Positions 11,499-22,574 of a DNA stretch of 64,000 nucleotides are shown here, in pieces. Each line of letters opens with the position of its first letter. Within the stretch, counting starts at the first letter, position 1. Location of the stretch: assembly GCA_003184365.1 (NCBI GenBank), contig NKYR01000153.1, positions 1 through 64,000 of the forward strand, written 5' to 3'. The notes below the pieces were generated by a model. It did not search any database, was not told the DNA's origin, and saw only the letters and a program-made list of their open reading frames with translations. The translations under genes were made by a program, and so were the position numbers. Origin of the DNA: Evernia prunastri (lineage: Eukaryota > Ascomycota > Lecanoromycetes > Lecanorales > Parmeliaceae).

Positions 11499-11709
11499 TG
11501 TAGAAATTGTATGGTGTGATATGACTTGATTATTTTTACTGCTTTTCTGGAGAAGGATATCCTTCTCCTTATATGGCCAATATGTCTATGTTGCCACCAC
11601 ATTGCCAAGTGTGAGAAATATGGATAATGTGGAAGGAATACCATGGTCCATTTCGCCATGGCGTATAGCCTCAATATGGCTCATGGCTCAAATGGCCTCA
11701 AATCCAACA
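11499..11709 (+). repeat. Right long terminal repeat of the TRIM-like element
   Basis: 211 bp, nearly identical to the left copy outside the 102-bp difference (one A/G change is visible, near 11529). The same 20-bp palindrome lies at 11549-11568. It is followed directly by the target duplication CGATC. Confidence 0.88.
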
Positions 11710-14189
11710 CGATCGACAGGAGCTGGTCGCGGATATTGGGGAAATCTGTAGCTGGAAAGATGTAGATTGCCGCATGTTAGTCATGAGTCGGAGGGAGAAA
11801 GACATTGAGGATGGGTTGAAATCACTAGTCAAGGAAGCAGGAGCGCTATGCATTCAAAGCGCGCTTGTCAACGCTGATATCCGTCAGTATGTCCATGATC
11901 GGCTTCGGACTGATCCGAAGTTGAAAAGATGGCAGAAGGAGCATTCTGACATCGAAGACACTTTAATGCACAAAGCTGATGGAATGTATGCTGAGCGAAC
12001 TTTCTCCTAGTGATTCATGACTCCCACTAATCAACCCTCAGGTTTCGATGGGTCGTGTGTCAACTGGACGCATTGTGCACCTGCCGAAATGTCGTTCAGC
12101 TTCGTAAAGCTCTGACATCACTGCCAGAAACATTAGACAAGACATATGACCGAATACTGAATAAGATCGAGGGAGATGACCGTCACTTTGCCTTCAAAGT
12201 ACTGCGACGGCTGACGTACTCCCTTCGCCCACTACGCCTGGAAGAGATTGCTGAGGTTTTTGCTGTTGATGCCAAAGAATATCCACAAGTCGACCTCGAC
12301 AAACGGTTTGAGGACCCACGTGATATTCTGGAGATCTGCTCTAGTCTAATCTCTGTCGAAGACGTGGAGATTCTCTCGCATACTGACTATGCAGATACCG
12401 ATAATGACACCGGCATCATTGACACTGATACCTCACGCAAAGATGACCGATGGTGTAGAGCCGAGGTGAGGCTAGCACACTTCTCTGTCAAAGAATACTT
12501 GGTCTCGGACAGGATCCAGCATGGGCCTGCGATTCAATACGGCCTTCAGGACGTAGAGTCCAACGACTCTATAGCCGAGGAGTGTCTTCTATACCTTCTC
12601 CACGTAATTCAGCCAGGTTTTAACCTGCCTGAGAGCCTCACAGAGTATCCTTTAGCTGAATATGCTGCCAAATATTGGCTTGAACATGTGCGGTTTGCTG
12701 ATTCCACAACGGCTACAGCCCGTACGCTAGTGCGAGAGCTGTTTCTGTCAAAGAAAGAAATGTTCATTAATTGGCTTCAAATCTATGATCCAGACAGCCC
12801 AGATGAGAGCCCCTCATTGAACGTTATACATCACCCAGAGAGATATGGTCCTCGGCTATACTACGCATCTTTGCTTGGGCTGTCAGAGGTGGTTGAGAAC
12901 CTTGTCAAAAGTGGGGTCGATGTCAACGCACGCGGCGGAAGTCAGATAAATGCTTTGTCAGCGGCTGTGGGATCAGGCCACATAGAGGTAGTGCAGCTCC
13001 TCCTTGACAACAAAGCTGTCGTCGATGCTCCAGAGGGGGGGAGTGCGTTAGTGAGTGCGCTATTCGCAAGCCACGAGGAAATAGCCATGCTGCTTATCGC
13101 TAACGGAGCTGACGTTGAGTCTCCGAGACTTAAGAGGCTCTATAGTCCGCTCCGGGCATCAGTGATGGCATGCAGTCCAAAGTGTATCCAGTTCATAATA
13201 GACAGCGGTGCTGATGTCAATGCCGAGTTGGGGTTCCGCGAGAACGCATTGATATCAGCTTGCCGCTTTGGACGTGAGGAGATAGTGCAGCTACTGCTAG
13301 ATAATGATGCGACTATCTACCCACAAACCTTGCTAGCGGCGCTTACCAAAGAGCGTTTGCTGCAGATGCTTATTGAACACGGTGGTGACCTAGACCAGAA
13401 GGACATCGAGGGCAAAGCTGTTTGTCATTATGCGTCAGCAGGTGGGGATGTGAAAGCACTCGAACTGCTTACGAGCCGTGGATCAAATTTGTCAGCCATA
13501 GACAAACAAGGAAGAACTTGCCTTCACCTCGCAAGTGCTTCTGGTTCTCGGGGTGACCCGGAAGTAGTCACCGTGCTTTTGAAGCATGGCTTTGATCCAA
13601 ATGCATTGGATCGCAATGGCTGGACTCCTCTACATTGGGCTGCTAAACAAGGGGATGCCGAAACGATTGCGATCTTGGAGGACGCAGGGGCGAAATTTAA
13701 CACTGAGACCATCAAAGGCTGGACGCCAGCTGGGGAAAAGGGTCTGGAGACTAGAGGAATATGCGACGGTTGCGATCTGGTTTGTAAGCCTCCGAACACC
13801 ATTTTTGGTGACATCTGACAGATTTAGGTCATATATGGACCCCGATACAGGTGCATGGACTGCTATGACTTCGACTACTGCTTCAAATGCAAGCACTCAT
13901 CCGAAAAGACTCACCCAGGACATATATTCATCATAAATCCAACACACTTGGAGAAATATCCGCCGTATTGTGATGGCTGCTCTATGGTAGGCAATCCGTT
14001 AATTAAAGTCGTGCTTTTATTGGCTAATGTAGGCAGAACATGTATGAGTCACGCTACAAGTGTCTCGACTGTCGAAACTTTGACTATTGCTTCAAATGTA
14101 AATCGTCATCGGATGAGACTCATCCGGGACATAGACTCATCAAGGACCCAACGCCTGACCAGCTTCGAGAGTTTTGGGGTGACGAGTAA

Positions 14190-16387
14190 GAGGCGCGAGC
14201 TTTGGAACAGCATATTGCAGCTAAAATGACCAAGATCGACGAGAAATAGGCGTGGAATGTCATGTTAGTGCATTCTCAAGAGGAATTTAGGGGAAATCTA
14301 AAAACGCTGTCACTGCAACTATGTTCCACTACACACAGAGGCTACTAACCCACGACCTCTGCCACGAACACCATCGAGATTATTACCATTCCCAGCATCC
14401 GCTCATTTCTCACCAATTCTGCTGGTCATTCGTTTCCACACTGAATCTTGAACAGCACTCCTGTCCTAAACAACACGACACCATAGCCTCCCCTCATGAT
14501 ATTTCAAACAGCCACATCTGCGAACAAATCCATCGAAGCTCCTCCTATCTGCGGATCCAAAACCGTACACTTCACCCTATCTTAACCGCCACAAACCCTT
14601 TCCCATTCAGCTCATCCACCAGCCCACTTTCCTCACCATCCCGTCCGGAACGTCTTTCTCACCCATCGCAACACCCCCTGTCTCTTCGCCCAGCCCCCGG
14701 CCCACTCCCCACTCCCTCGCTTGGAAGCCCACAACTCCCCCATCTTCCACGTTCCCTTTCCCCAGCCGCCTGGAGCCTACGACGAGGCGCAAGATTCATA
14801 AGCTGATGCACGAGTGATGTATGCACCAAATCAGCTCCCTATATAACCATGCATATGCATGCTGAAAAGCTTGAGAGATGGCCCGGGGGGTGAGTGGACA
14901 GAACAGACGTTCCACGCTGAATGAGGAATTTTTCACTAGACTCCGGCCGTGTGAATGCAAAGATTTTGTTTCGTCTTGTCTCCTAGTGGTAGGAGATGAC
15001 GAAGATTGTCTGCAAGTTTTGATTTTCATAACATCAACTACACAAACAATGGAGAACAAGAACAAAGACATACTTACCTGATCTGAGGATGCGGCCGAAG
15101 AGGCGCCAGAATCAAGACAATAACCAGACCCAGCACCAGCACCAGAACCAGCACCACGAACCAAGCGCACCATCATCCCCCCCAAAATGCGCACGAGCAT
15201 AGCCAGCTCTATATAGACGCAACCGGCAGCGCTCCCATCTCCCAACATCCCAAAAACACATCATGCCCAACACACGTACCCACGCTAACATCAACCCAAG
15301 ATCCAAGTGCCACACAACTCCAATCCAATCCAATCATAGGGGGAAAACAGATTTGCCAGCGTGCAGTGTAGTATAGAAGAATGATTCTCTCTTGTTGTTC
15401 TCTTTCCTTTTTTCTCTCTTTCACAAAACATGCCCCATGCTCGCCGAACAGTCCCATTCCCAATGCGTAATCGCGTCTTTCGCGTGGACAGTGCAGCAGT
15501 ATCTACCTCACGAACGAAGGGGTAGAAACGGACAGATGGACGTGCGTGCGTGCGTGATTAGAGTGTACAGGCTACGGTACAGGTGAAGGATACAAGGACG
15601 GATAGATCTGGGCTAGCATACACAACTCCACAAGCGCGCGCACACAGCCCCCACAAACCACCAACCCACAGCAACGAGATCACTTATGCCCGTATAATCA
15701 CAGCTCTCGTCACAGCAGGTCTGCATAGTGCGTGCGGTGAGTATGAACGCGCGAGCGACGCAGGCTAGTGATGTGGTAGGCTTGGGACTGGCTTGTGGCA
15801 GGCTTGTGGTAACATTGTGGTACTATGACCTCGAGACCTGGGGGTGGGTTTGCTAGATACCTATACGAGTACAGTGCACCTGAAGGCGCGGCCACGTGGG
15901 GGCGGGGTGTGGAAAGCGGGGAGGGTGAGGGAAGGGAAGCAAAGCGTGTGTCATCACGTTTGAAGAGAACGGTATGTAGAACTGACTGAATAGATCCCAC
16001 GTGGGAAACATCTAGGTTCGAAGGGCCCGTTCGTTAACCCCAATGTGCATTAGCGATCCCGGAGCCAAGTGTGTGGGCACACGCATGACACGGGTCACGG
16101 ATATTCGCATATCGCATATCGCATATGTATACTCTATAGAACAAAGGCCGAATGCGGAATGCCAAGGCCCGTCCAAATCCGGATCCAGCTGCAAGCATGA
16201 GATTGAACTAGTGAACCCACATTCCCTCTCTTAGCTCTATAATCTATGCGAATTGATCACAATCAGATATGTAGCTGGCGCCAAAAAAAAAATACCCTTG
16301 CGTAAGATACCGTATGGACCTACATACATGCCCTCCCCCCGCTTCCAAACTTCCTCCCGTCCGCACGCCGCCAAGGAAACGAACGGC
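14190..16387. other. Long intergenic region between the NLR and oxalate decarboxylase genes
   Basis: It holds a tentative small gene on the minus strand (14983-15248, listed separately). Pro/Ser-rich ORFs at 14321-14806 look like low-complexity artefacts. A short GTGC/GTGCGTGCGTG run lies near 15543-15555 and a triple GCATATC repeat near 16107-16127. The rest shows nothing recognisable. Confidence 0.4.
14983..15248 (-). CDS. Tentative small two-exon protein, Gly/Ala/Ser-rich
   Basis: Exon 1 is 15248-15078, starting with an ATG. A canonical GTAAGT donor and a TTGCAG acceptor bound an intron of 68 nt (15010-15077). Exon 2 is 15009-14983 and ends in a stop. The product would be 65 residues with a hydrophobic N-terminal half and a Gly-Ala-Gly-Ser run. 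Only the splice signals and frame continuity support it; no family is recognised. Confidence 0.28.
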
Positions 16388-18021
16388 TCATGATCCCTCG
16401 GCGGTGAAGTTGGTCGTGAGGAGGTCTTTGTTGCCCGGGAGGATGTAATTCTTGTACTTGGGCAGGTTGGCAATGACATCATCCGGCAGGTTCAACGTAT
16501 CCTTGACGACCTGTGGCGGCGTGAGGCCGAGCCACTGCGCGACGGAGATATCTGCAACAACGGGCGAAAACGTCAGCTCAAGGGATTCACAATTGGTTTG
16601 TTTCATCTTTCCGGAAATGCGGCGAACAGAGAGCGACACGGGGTGGGGGGCCAAAAACGTACCGCTGAAGTGCGGCGACTGCAGGACTTCCAGGTAGACG
16701 ACGTCGACGTCGCCCGTGTTCTCGATGAAATGGCTGTCCGGGAACGGGACATACCCGACGTCGCCCTGGGTGAAGTCGAAGGTGCGCGAGGCGGAGGGGG
16801 CCGAGAAGACAGTGATGCGGGCGCTGCCGGCGAGGAAGAAGTTCCACTCGTCGCTGGTGGGGTGCCAGTGGATCTCGCGCATGGCGCCCGGCTGGATGGT
16901 GACGAGGGCGGCGCTGAAGTTGTAGGCGATGGGGAACGTGGTCGGGTCGATGAGCTTGATGGAGCCGCCGGGGACGACGTACGGGTCTTGTTGCGACCAG
17001 TGGTAGGTGTATGATACGGGGGCGGGGATGCTGCCGTCGGGACCGGTGATGTTTTGGGCCGAGAGGTTGCTCGGTGCTGGGGTGCCGGGGAAGATGTAAA
17101 GCTCCTTTTGGGGCGTGTCTTTGAAAGCGGAGACGTCTGTGCGGAGATTCTTAGCCATGACGGATTTGGGAGTCCGGAGGAAGAGCTCGGACGCGAGGAA
17201 AGTGTTCTGTTCGGAGAAAGTGCCGGAGTCGAAGACTAGAAGAAACTCGGTACCCTCTCCAAGGGCTTGGATGGAGTGGGGCAGTCCGGCCGGGAAGAAC
17301 CAGACATCTCCTGCGTTGAGGTCGTCATAGGTGGTCTGGCCAGCGTCGTTGACGGCTCCGACCCTGGCGCTACCGTTGAAGATGTACGCCCATTCATTGG
17401 CTTGGTGCCAGTGAAGTTCGCGGTAAGCATAAGGAGACAGCTTCATATCTACGCCCGCCATTTGGGACGCTGCTGGAAGTTGGTCGATATTCTGCTGACG
17501 AGCGAATCCGGCTCCGTTCAGTCCAGGGCGATTGTAGCTCAACCCGAGCGGCCAATGAAGATTGGTAAAATCCCCAGAATCTGTTCCCGGTGGAGCATAA
17601 GAATCAGGGTTTAGTTTCTCGTAGATCATGTTACCTGCAATGGCGTAAGCAAGACATCTTGATCAAATTTGCAGGGTTTCTTAGTACGTGGCCCAGGATC
17701 CGTTCCTCCGTTGCTGCCCCGAATCGGCTGAGGGTTCTCAGCTTCGTCGAGGTCAATGTACAGGCCCAGATCGGCATCCGCTGTCTGACCTGGAGCGAGA
17801 TCATAGTTGGTAATGATGGCTGAGTCTGCCGGATTGACTGGGTTGCCGTTTGGACCAAGGAATTCCTCTGAACCGTAGGGTTGGCCAGAACTATCAGGCG
17901 GGCCAGCGGCTTGACCAGTTGGTATAGATAGAGGTAAAGCAGCTCCGGTAGGGGCCGCAACTATCTTTGGTACCAAAGCGGCTACTATGCAAGCGCTGAG
18001 GAGCTTTCTTATTGGATGCAT
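16388..18021 (-). CDS. Oxalate decarboxylase, secreted bicupin
   Basis: Exons: 18021-17688, 17634-16663 and 16551-16388, with introns of 53 and 111 nt (GT...AG). They give 489 residues, normal for the family. The signal peptide is about residues 1-23 (MHPIRKLLSACIVAALVPKI then VAA). The bicupin core opens with DPGPRN...APPGTD. Each cupin has a complete metal site: RELHWHQANEW with a later His in cupin 1, and REIHWHPTSDEW with a later His in cupin 2. The segment FSEQNTF keeps the lid glutamate expected for decarboxylases rather than oxalate oxidases. Known role: Mn-dependent conversion of oxalate to formate and CO2, usually outside the cell, controlling oxalate and pH. The internal ATG at 17629 sits inside the mature protein and is not the start. 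Confidence 0.93.
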
Positions 18022-19529
18022 GATGACAGTATGAAAGAGGTTATTCAACGTTCCAACTGAGCTCCCTCAAAGTTAGGGTCTCAGAAAGTTCGATTCAGAG
18101 GGGACGAGCTTAGAGTATATGTACCTCCGCTTCACCGGCCAGCTGCCAACAACATGTGCAAGGTTGAGATCCTGCAAGATATCAATGAAATGCCAAAGCG
18201 GATAAGCCGAGGTCGTTTTGTTCCCCGTCAGCCGATCTTGAGCCAAGAGCAAGTGCATAGCTACGTCAACAGATTGGCTGTAGCCAGTAGCCTTTCCGGA
18301 AGTGGCCGACATGAGCAAGGAGTTGACGCAATGCAAATGCGAGTTGGATACCTATCCGAGGGCAAGTGTGAGGCATATAGGACCGGCATGGTTACATTTT
18401 TCCTCTCGTCCGTGTGAGTCGGAGGTGCCAAGGTCAGCACTGACATCAGGCGGTTCTGTCGGATGGTTTCAGACCCGTAGCCATCCGGGGTACGGTGAGA
18501 ATATGTATACTACTCAGCTGGAGAAAGTGGAGTCCAGAAAGAGCGGGGCCTCGCGAAGGGGAGGTTGTAGGATAGGTAGAGACAGTAAGAGGATGCGAAT
18601 ACGGGGGTGGGGGTGTGATAGGAATGGGATCCTAATCCAATACATGAAGGAAGCAAGGGCGGTGTGATGTTGAGGAATCCCAAAGGAAGTGGAGGTGATG
18701 AAGTAGGTAGTAGAGGTACTTAGCTCACAGGTTCAAATATGCAGGGAATCCGGGAGGGATCCTGCCGGGGACCGGAGAGGGTCCTCGCATGCCGTTGCTG
18801 CACGAGGGGCTCACCGTGCATGTTGGTATTGCCCCACCGAGAGTACCTACCTATATTGAATTTAGTACCGGTATCGATATGCGGGACTATCTTGTCGAAT
18901 CTCATATACATATGTATATATATGCTCGTACTCGTAGTAAGGTTTCCAAGTGCATGATCGCATCTGCAATTTTGATAGTTGGATATGTCGTCTTACTTGA
19001 TCATCACATAATAAGTAGTACTAAGAACAATAATACCTATCATAGTAAAGTGGTTCTTCATGTCCCGCCTCGAGCAATAAGTCGGCATCGCCAAGACTCA
19101 ACGCCAAGATTACTTATGCGCCAAGATTTTCCGCCAAGAATCTCCGCCAAGATCTTGGATATGTAACGCCCCGCCTGGGCGTAATGGCCCAAGTGCTACT
19201 AAGGTTCAATATATGCGCTTCATTTACATTCACCAGTTGTCCTCGGACCACCAGGACCTCAATCCAATCGAATGAAACAAGCTCGCCAACCACCTTACAG
19301 CTTGCCCGTGCCAAGTTGATCTTCCCACCTAGAGTATCTTAACTGGCCATCTTCCATTTCTTGCTTCCCTGATCCTAGATTGACACGGACGCTCTTCTGC
19401 TGCACAATCAAACCTCTCAGACTATTCCAAGACCCGCAAGCAAGCACAAGTCTAGCTGCTTGGCGTGGACATCTGCAAGAGGCGGCGCTTCGTCTCCAAT
19501 TCGAGGTCGAATCCCCGTCTCTAGACCTA
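18022..19529. other. Intergenic, short GCCAAG repeat only
   Basis: Apart from the degenerate repeat at 19089-19158, no coding or RNA feature is supported. The segment probably holds the promoter of the oxalate decarboxylase gene and the 3' flank of the amidohydrolase gene. Confidence 0.4.
19089..19158. repeat. Five-copy degenerate CGCCAAGAYT array
   Basis: CGCCAAGA occurs five times within 70 bp, spaced by 12-18 bp. A similar AGCCAAG array lies at about 41836-41886. The 17-bp-range string CGCCAAGAT(T/C)ACTTATGCG recurs at about 37838-37856. Function unknown. Confidence 0.7.
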
Positions 19530-20472
19530 TCAATCTTCTTCCTCATATTGCCACAGCCTTCGCGGATTATCCACGAATATCTTCTGTATCAGTGCTTCGT
19601 CTTTTCCGCACCACTCTTTGCACCGAGCAATGAAATCCGGAACATCAACCTTCCGATACTCTTGCAATGGCTGCCTATCACCCCGAGGATTGGCCGCAAC
19701 GCCTCCTGTATGTGGCCAGTCGGAAGCCCATACAACCTGAGTAGGTGCAATCCGGAGGATCTCTCGAACATAACCATCCAGTTCTGGTAATTCAGCAAAA
19801 CGGTAGATGCCGCTCAGCTTCACCCAGACCTGCTTTTTGGAAAGCAAGTGCATGAATTCTGTGTATCCGAGCTGGAGACGTGGGGCAAGGTTCTTCTCAG
19901 GCGTCGCGAGATGATCTACGACCACCGGCACTCCCAATTTGGGAATCTCGCTCCCGATCTTCTCAATGTCTGCAAGACCAATGTGCAGCTGGATCGCCCA
20001 CTTCAAACGGTGGATCCTTTGAACATACGACCTCAATACTGTTGTCAATTCTTCCTTAGTCTTATTCTGCGAGGTTGACTTAAGGTTGATTCTAACGCCT
20101 CTGACTCCCGAAGCATGCATATCGTCCAGATCCTGATCGGATATCGCATCCGGGTCTATGGAAACCACCGCGCGGCCTTTGCCTTTCAGTTGACGAAGAG
20201 ACCGTAGCAGCAGATCATTGTCGGTGCCATAGACCGATATCGCTACAAGGCAGACATGATCAGTACCAAGCTGCTCCTCGAATTGCAGCAAGTCTTCAAG
20301 GCTTGCTTTCTTCGGCCGGAATGCATGATCTTTCGCGAAGGGGAAAGCTGCCTGCAAAGGAGTGTTCAGCATCGAGGCGGACTACTGGTATTCTATCACG
20401 GACCTCATCAACGACGTGCACATGGCTGTCCCACGTCCCACGTGGGAGATGTGTGGACTTTGGACTGCCCAT
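19530..20472 (-). CDS. Amidohydrolase-family TIM-barrel hydrolase (Amidohydro_2 type)
   Basis: Exon 1 is 20472-20404 and exon 2 is 20351-19530, with an intron of 52 nt (donor GTCCGT, acceptor TTGCAG), giving 296 residues. Motifs fit the superfamily related to 2-pyrone-4,6-dicarboxylate lactonase: the metal-binding DSHVH at residues 15-19 after LPRGTW, AFPFAKDHAFRPKKASLEDL, QLHIG, VVDHLA and WASDWPHT (barrel-end Asp). Known members hydrolyse lactones or decarboxylate aromatic acids in the cytosol; the substrate here is unknown. The start is chosen at MGSPKSTHLP because it lies directly before the conserved region. The frame is open further upstream without conserved sequence. Confidence 0.88.
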
Positions 20473-21094
20473 GGTGGGCGCCCTTCGAGACCAGAATTCT
20501 AGTGACCGGGCAATGGAAAGTGTGAACTGAAGTTTGGAGGCACGTTCGATCTGCAAGCGAGGAGCAAGCGGCCGCGCGACAACGTCAACGAGACCCCTGC
20601 ACCTTGCGAGAGGATGCGGGAATGGCGGCATGCAGACTTTCGGCAACGGCTGGAACTTCGCACCTCGGTCGATAATGCGGAGACGCGGCTTTTTCGCCAC
20701 GACCCGGTAGAAAGACAGAAATATCCGGCAGGCGTCGGCGTCGGAGTTGCGGTGATCAATGTAATTGATAGGGTATGCCGTCTCGACAGCGGATCATATT
20801 CTGGCGGTCAAGCTACTTCATGCAGGGAGTGCGGGGTACTCTATCCTCACCAGCCGCCGACCCCGCCCGTCTCCCTTGTGGTCTGGAGATATTTAGTTTG
20901 TATTAGGTTCGATTATTAATGGCGCTGATTCTATTGATGAAGTGGGCTTCTTATTTTCTTCCCTAACACTATCACAAATGAATCCGACGACATGACATAA
21001 GGATAGTGTTATTATTCCATCACATCTATTGTCTCGGAGACAGTGACTCAGATTGCCGCAAGCCTTCACCACTACAACATACATAGGTACATGA
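20473..21094. other. Intergenic, nothing recognised
   Basis: Short ORFs on both strands without family features. It includes the putative promoter of the amidohydrolase gene. Confidence 0.4.
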
Positions 21095-22030
21095 TCAATC
21101 CCAGCCTTCAAAAATACCAGGATTCTCCAGGCCAGCCAGCGTTACGGATTCCCCCACTTCATTGCCCACATGAACCTATTTAAGCCTGCGCTCAAGGTAA
21201 TCGCATATTCCATCTGCAGTGAACAAGATTTTCACACGTGTACCAAAGACGCGCTCCATCAAGATTTCGAGAAAGTCGTACAGAAACCAGCCAGTCCTTC
21301 GATCACCCTGTCGGTCTTCGCACAGCTGGATGCCATCAATCACAACGACAAGTCGCGGTCCAGGAGCCATGATGCCACATCCGGGAACGATGGCGAGGAG
21401 GTCTTCCAGTATGGCCAAAGCACGAGGAAGCGTTTCCCTGCTTCTGTCCAGCGCTTCGAATCGACCGGGGCTAAGATCTTTCTTCTTTGAGTAATCGTCG
21501 GGCAGGATCCAGATCAGTTGATGGATCAACGAGTAGACCATATATATATAAGAATGTCGGTCCCCGATCCCGGACCTTGGCACCGATGCGCTATCACGGT
21601 GAACCTCGACCGATCGTACTCCGAGAACACATACTCGGATATTGATGTCAACTTGCTGGGCTGAGATACATTGGGGGGACCACTGATCCATAAGGCGCGA
21701 TGAATGGGATTCATCATCCACCTTTGTACCTCTTGAAACACCTCGCTGGACACGTTTGGGGAAATGTTGTTGTCCTGGTAGTCAAAGCCTTTCGTCCTGA
21801 GGTAGTCAAAGTCTTCCGTCGTGACGCCCAAGCTTTGCTCCAGCTTCCGAAGCTCTTCGGATTTGTCCTCGGTGGGCATTTTCTGCTCGCCGGTAGGAGT
21901 TGCTTCGGGATTATCAGCAAGTGCACTCTTACTGCCTCGGTTCACACTCACCTCCATCCAACCAGCACAACTTGGCTGGCGATGCGGATGACGAGGCATC
22001 CAACGCGCTGGGCGGTGCTGCTTTATCCAT
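21095..22030 (-). pseudogene. STAND-like P-loop NTPase with degenerate Walker A, frameshifted
   Basis: Exon 1 is 22030-21952 (MDKAAPPSALDASSS) and exon 2 starts at 21902, with an intron of 49 nt (GTGAGT donor). The product continues with ELRKLEQSLG...YLRTKGFDYQ. It then reads ALWISGPPNVSQPS where a P-loop would lie; the GKS/T lysine is missing. YSLIHQLIWIL and a Walker B-like RLVVVIDGIQLCED follow. At 21540-21551 an AT-dinucleotide run is two bases too long to keep frame, and removing one TA unit joins both halves. At 21176-21178 a TAG ends the frame, but 26 further codons stay open to a TGA at 21095. It resembles fungal NLR-type NTPase proteins. An inverted-repeat element sits 128 bp upstream of the start. 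Confidence 0.65.
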
Positions 22031-22157
22031 GCCAATATATATTTTTATTGTCCTTCTTTTTCTGCGAATCATTCGGCTGCATCCCGGTACTTGAGAGAAG
22101 CTTTTTCCGAATCCTTCACATGGTCCTAAAAGATTGACCAAGGTTCACTGCTCTCCC

Positions 22158-22574
22158 CACAGCTGGCGTCAAAAGTCATCATCCTCCAAAAATATAGCCG
22201 GCCATAGCAGTATACGTAGGTATTCCTTAGCGGGCAATAGACCAGAAAAATTCGACTCCTTCCATCAATGAGTCCAATATCATAAGAACTGAAGATACCA
22301 GAACTCCGATTCATTATAGGTAAAAAAGAAATTGTTTAGGAAATTTCGGTGACAATGCTGACTTCTTTTTGGGCTATGGCCCTGGAAATTTCCAGTAACA
22401 TCTGATCCAAATCCCAAATCATCACCAAAGGAAGCAGAGTACGCCCTCAACCACACTAGACTCCATGTGAAGGCAACCCAAATAAGTCGATAGAACTGCA
22501 TATGAATACCCGTAATCGGTTCTGCCCACGGCTGGATTAGACCCGACGGATGGTGACTTTTGACACCGGCTGCG
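22158..22574 (-). mobile_element. MITE-like element, copy A (417 bp)
   Basis: The terminal inverted repeats are CACAGCTGGCGTCAAAAGTC on the left and the complement of CGCAGCCGGTGTCAAAAGTC on the right. The interior, read on the minus strand, matches copies B, C and D along its whole length (for example GACTTATTTGGGTTGCCTTC). It has no complete ORF. It lies just upstream of the NTPase pseudogene. No certain target-site duplication was found. Confidence 0.85.

Larger units (their letters stand above)
10811..11709 (+). mobile_element. TRIM-like LTR-flanked miniature element inserted in the NLR gene
   Basis: The 899-bp insertion begins TGTAGAAATTG and ends AATCCAACA (TG...CA termini). It is flanked by the direct 5-bp duplication CGATC (10806-10810 and 11710-11714). 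Two direct terminal repeats (313 and 211 bp) enclose 375 bp with no coding capacity, so any mobility would depend on proteins supplied in trans. No clear primer-binding site follows the left repeat and no strong polypurine tract precedes the right one. Base 11127 is ambiguous. The near-identity of the repeats and the intact flanking ORF indicate a young insertion. Confidence 0.85.
9811..14189 (+). pseudogene. NACHT-ankyrin STAND (NLR-like) protein with two C-terminal ZZ zinc fingers, split by a mobile element
   Basis: Exons: 9811-10810, 11715-11985, 12042-13779, 13828-13986 and 14037-14189. Introns: 11986-12041, 13780-13827 and 13987-14036. Leaving out the element and one target copy (10811-11714) gives 3321 nt with no stop, 1106 residues. 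Order: helical fungal STAND N-terminus (MDPLSISASIIALLQLS), NACHT with Walker A GIPGCGKT (222-229) and Walker B LIIDALDECGD (about 323-333), a winged-helix-like region, about nine ankyrin repeats (about 690-990), and two ZZ fingers (about 998-1045 and 1051-1100; CDGC and YCFKC motifs). Such proteins act in fungal non-self recognition and regulated cell death; the role here is inferred. As it stands, translation ends just after Walker B at the TAG of 10813-10815, inside the element. The 13780 donor is GTTTGT, a weak but frame-consistent site. Confidence 0.88.

Noticed and set aside
14321..14806. 161-codon ORF on the plus strand
   Set aside because: It is extremely rich in Pro, Ser and His and lies in C-rich DNA; a compositional artefact.
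19490..19530. GGTCGAATCCCC resembling a tRNA T-arm
   Set aside because: No matching acceptor stem, D-arm or anticodon arm is found upstream.
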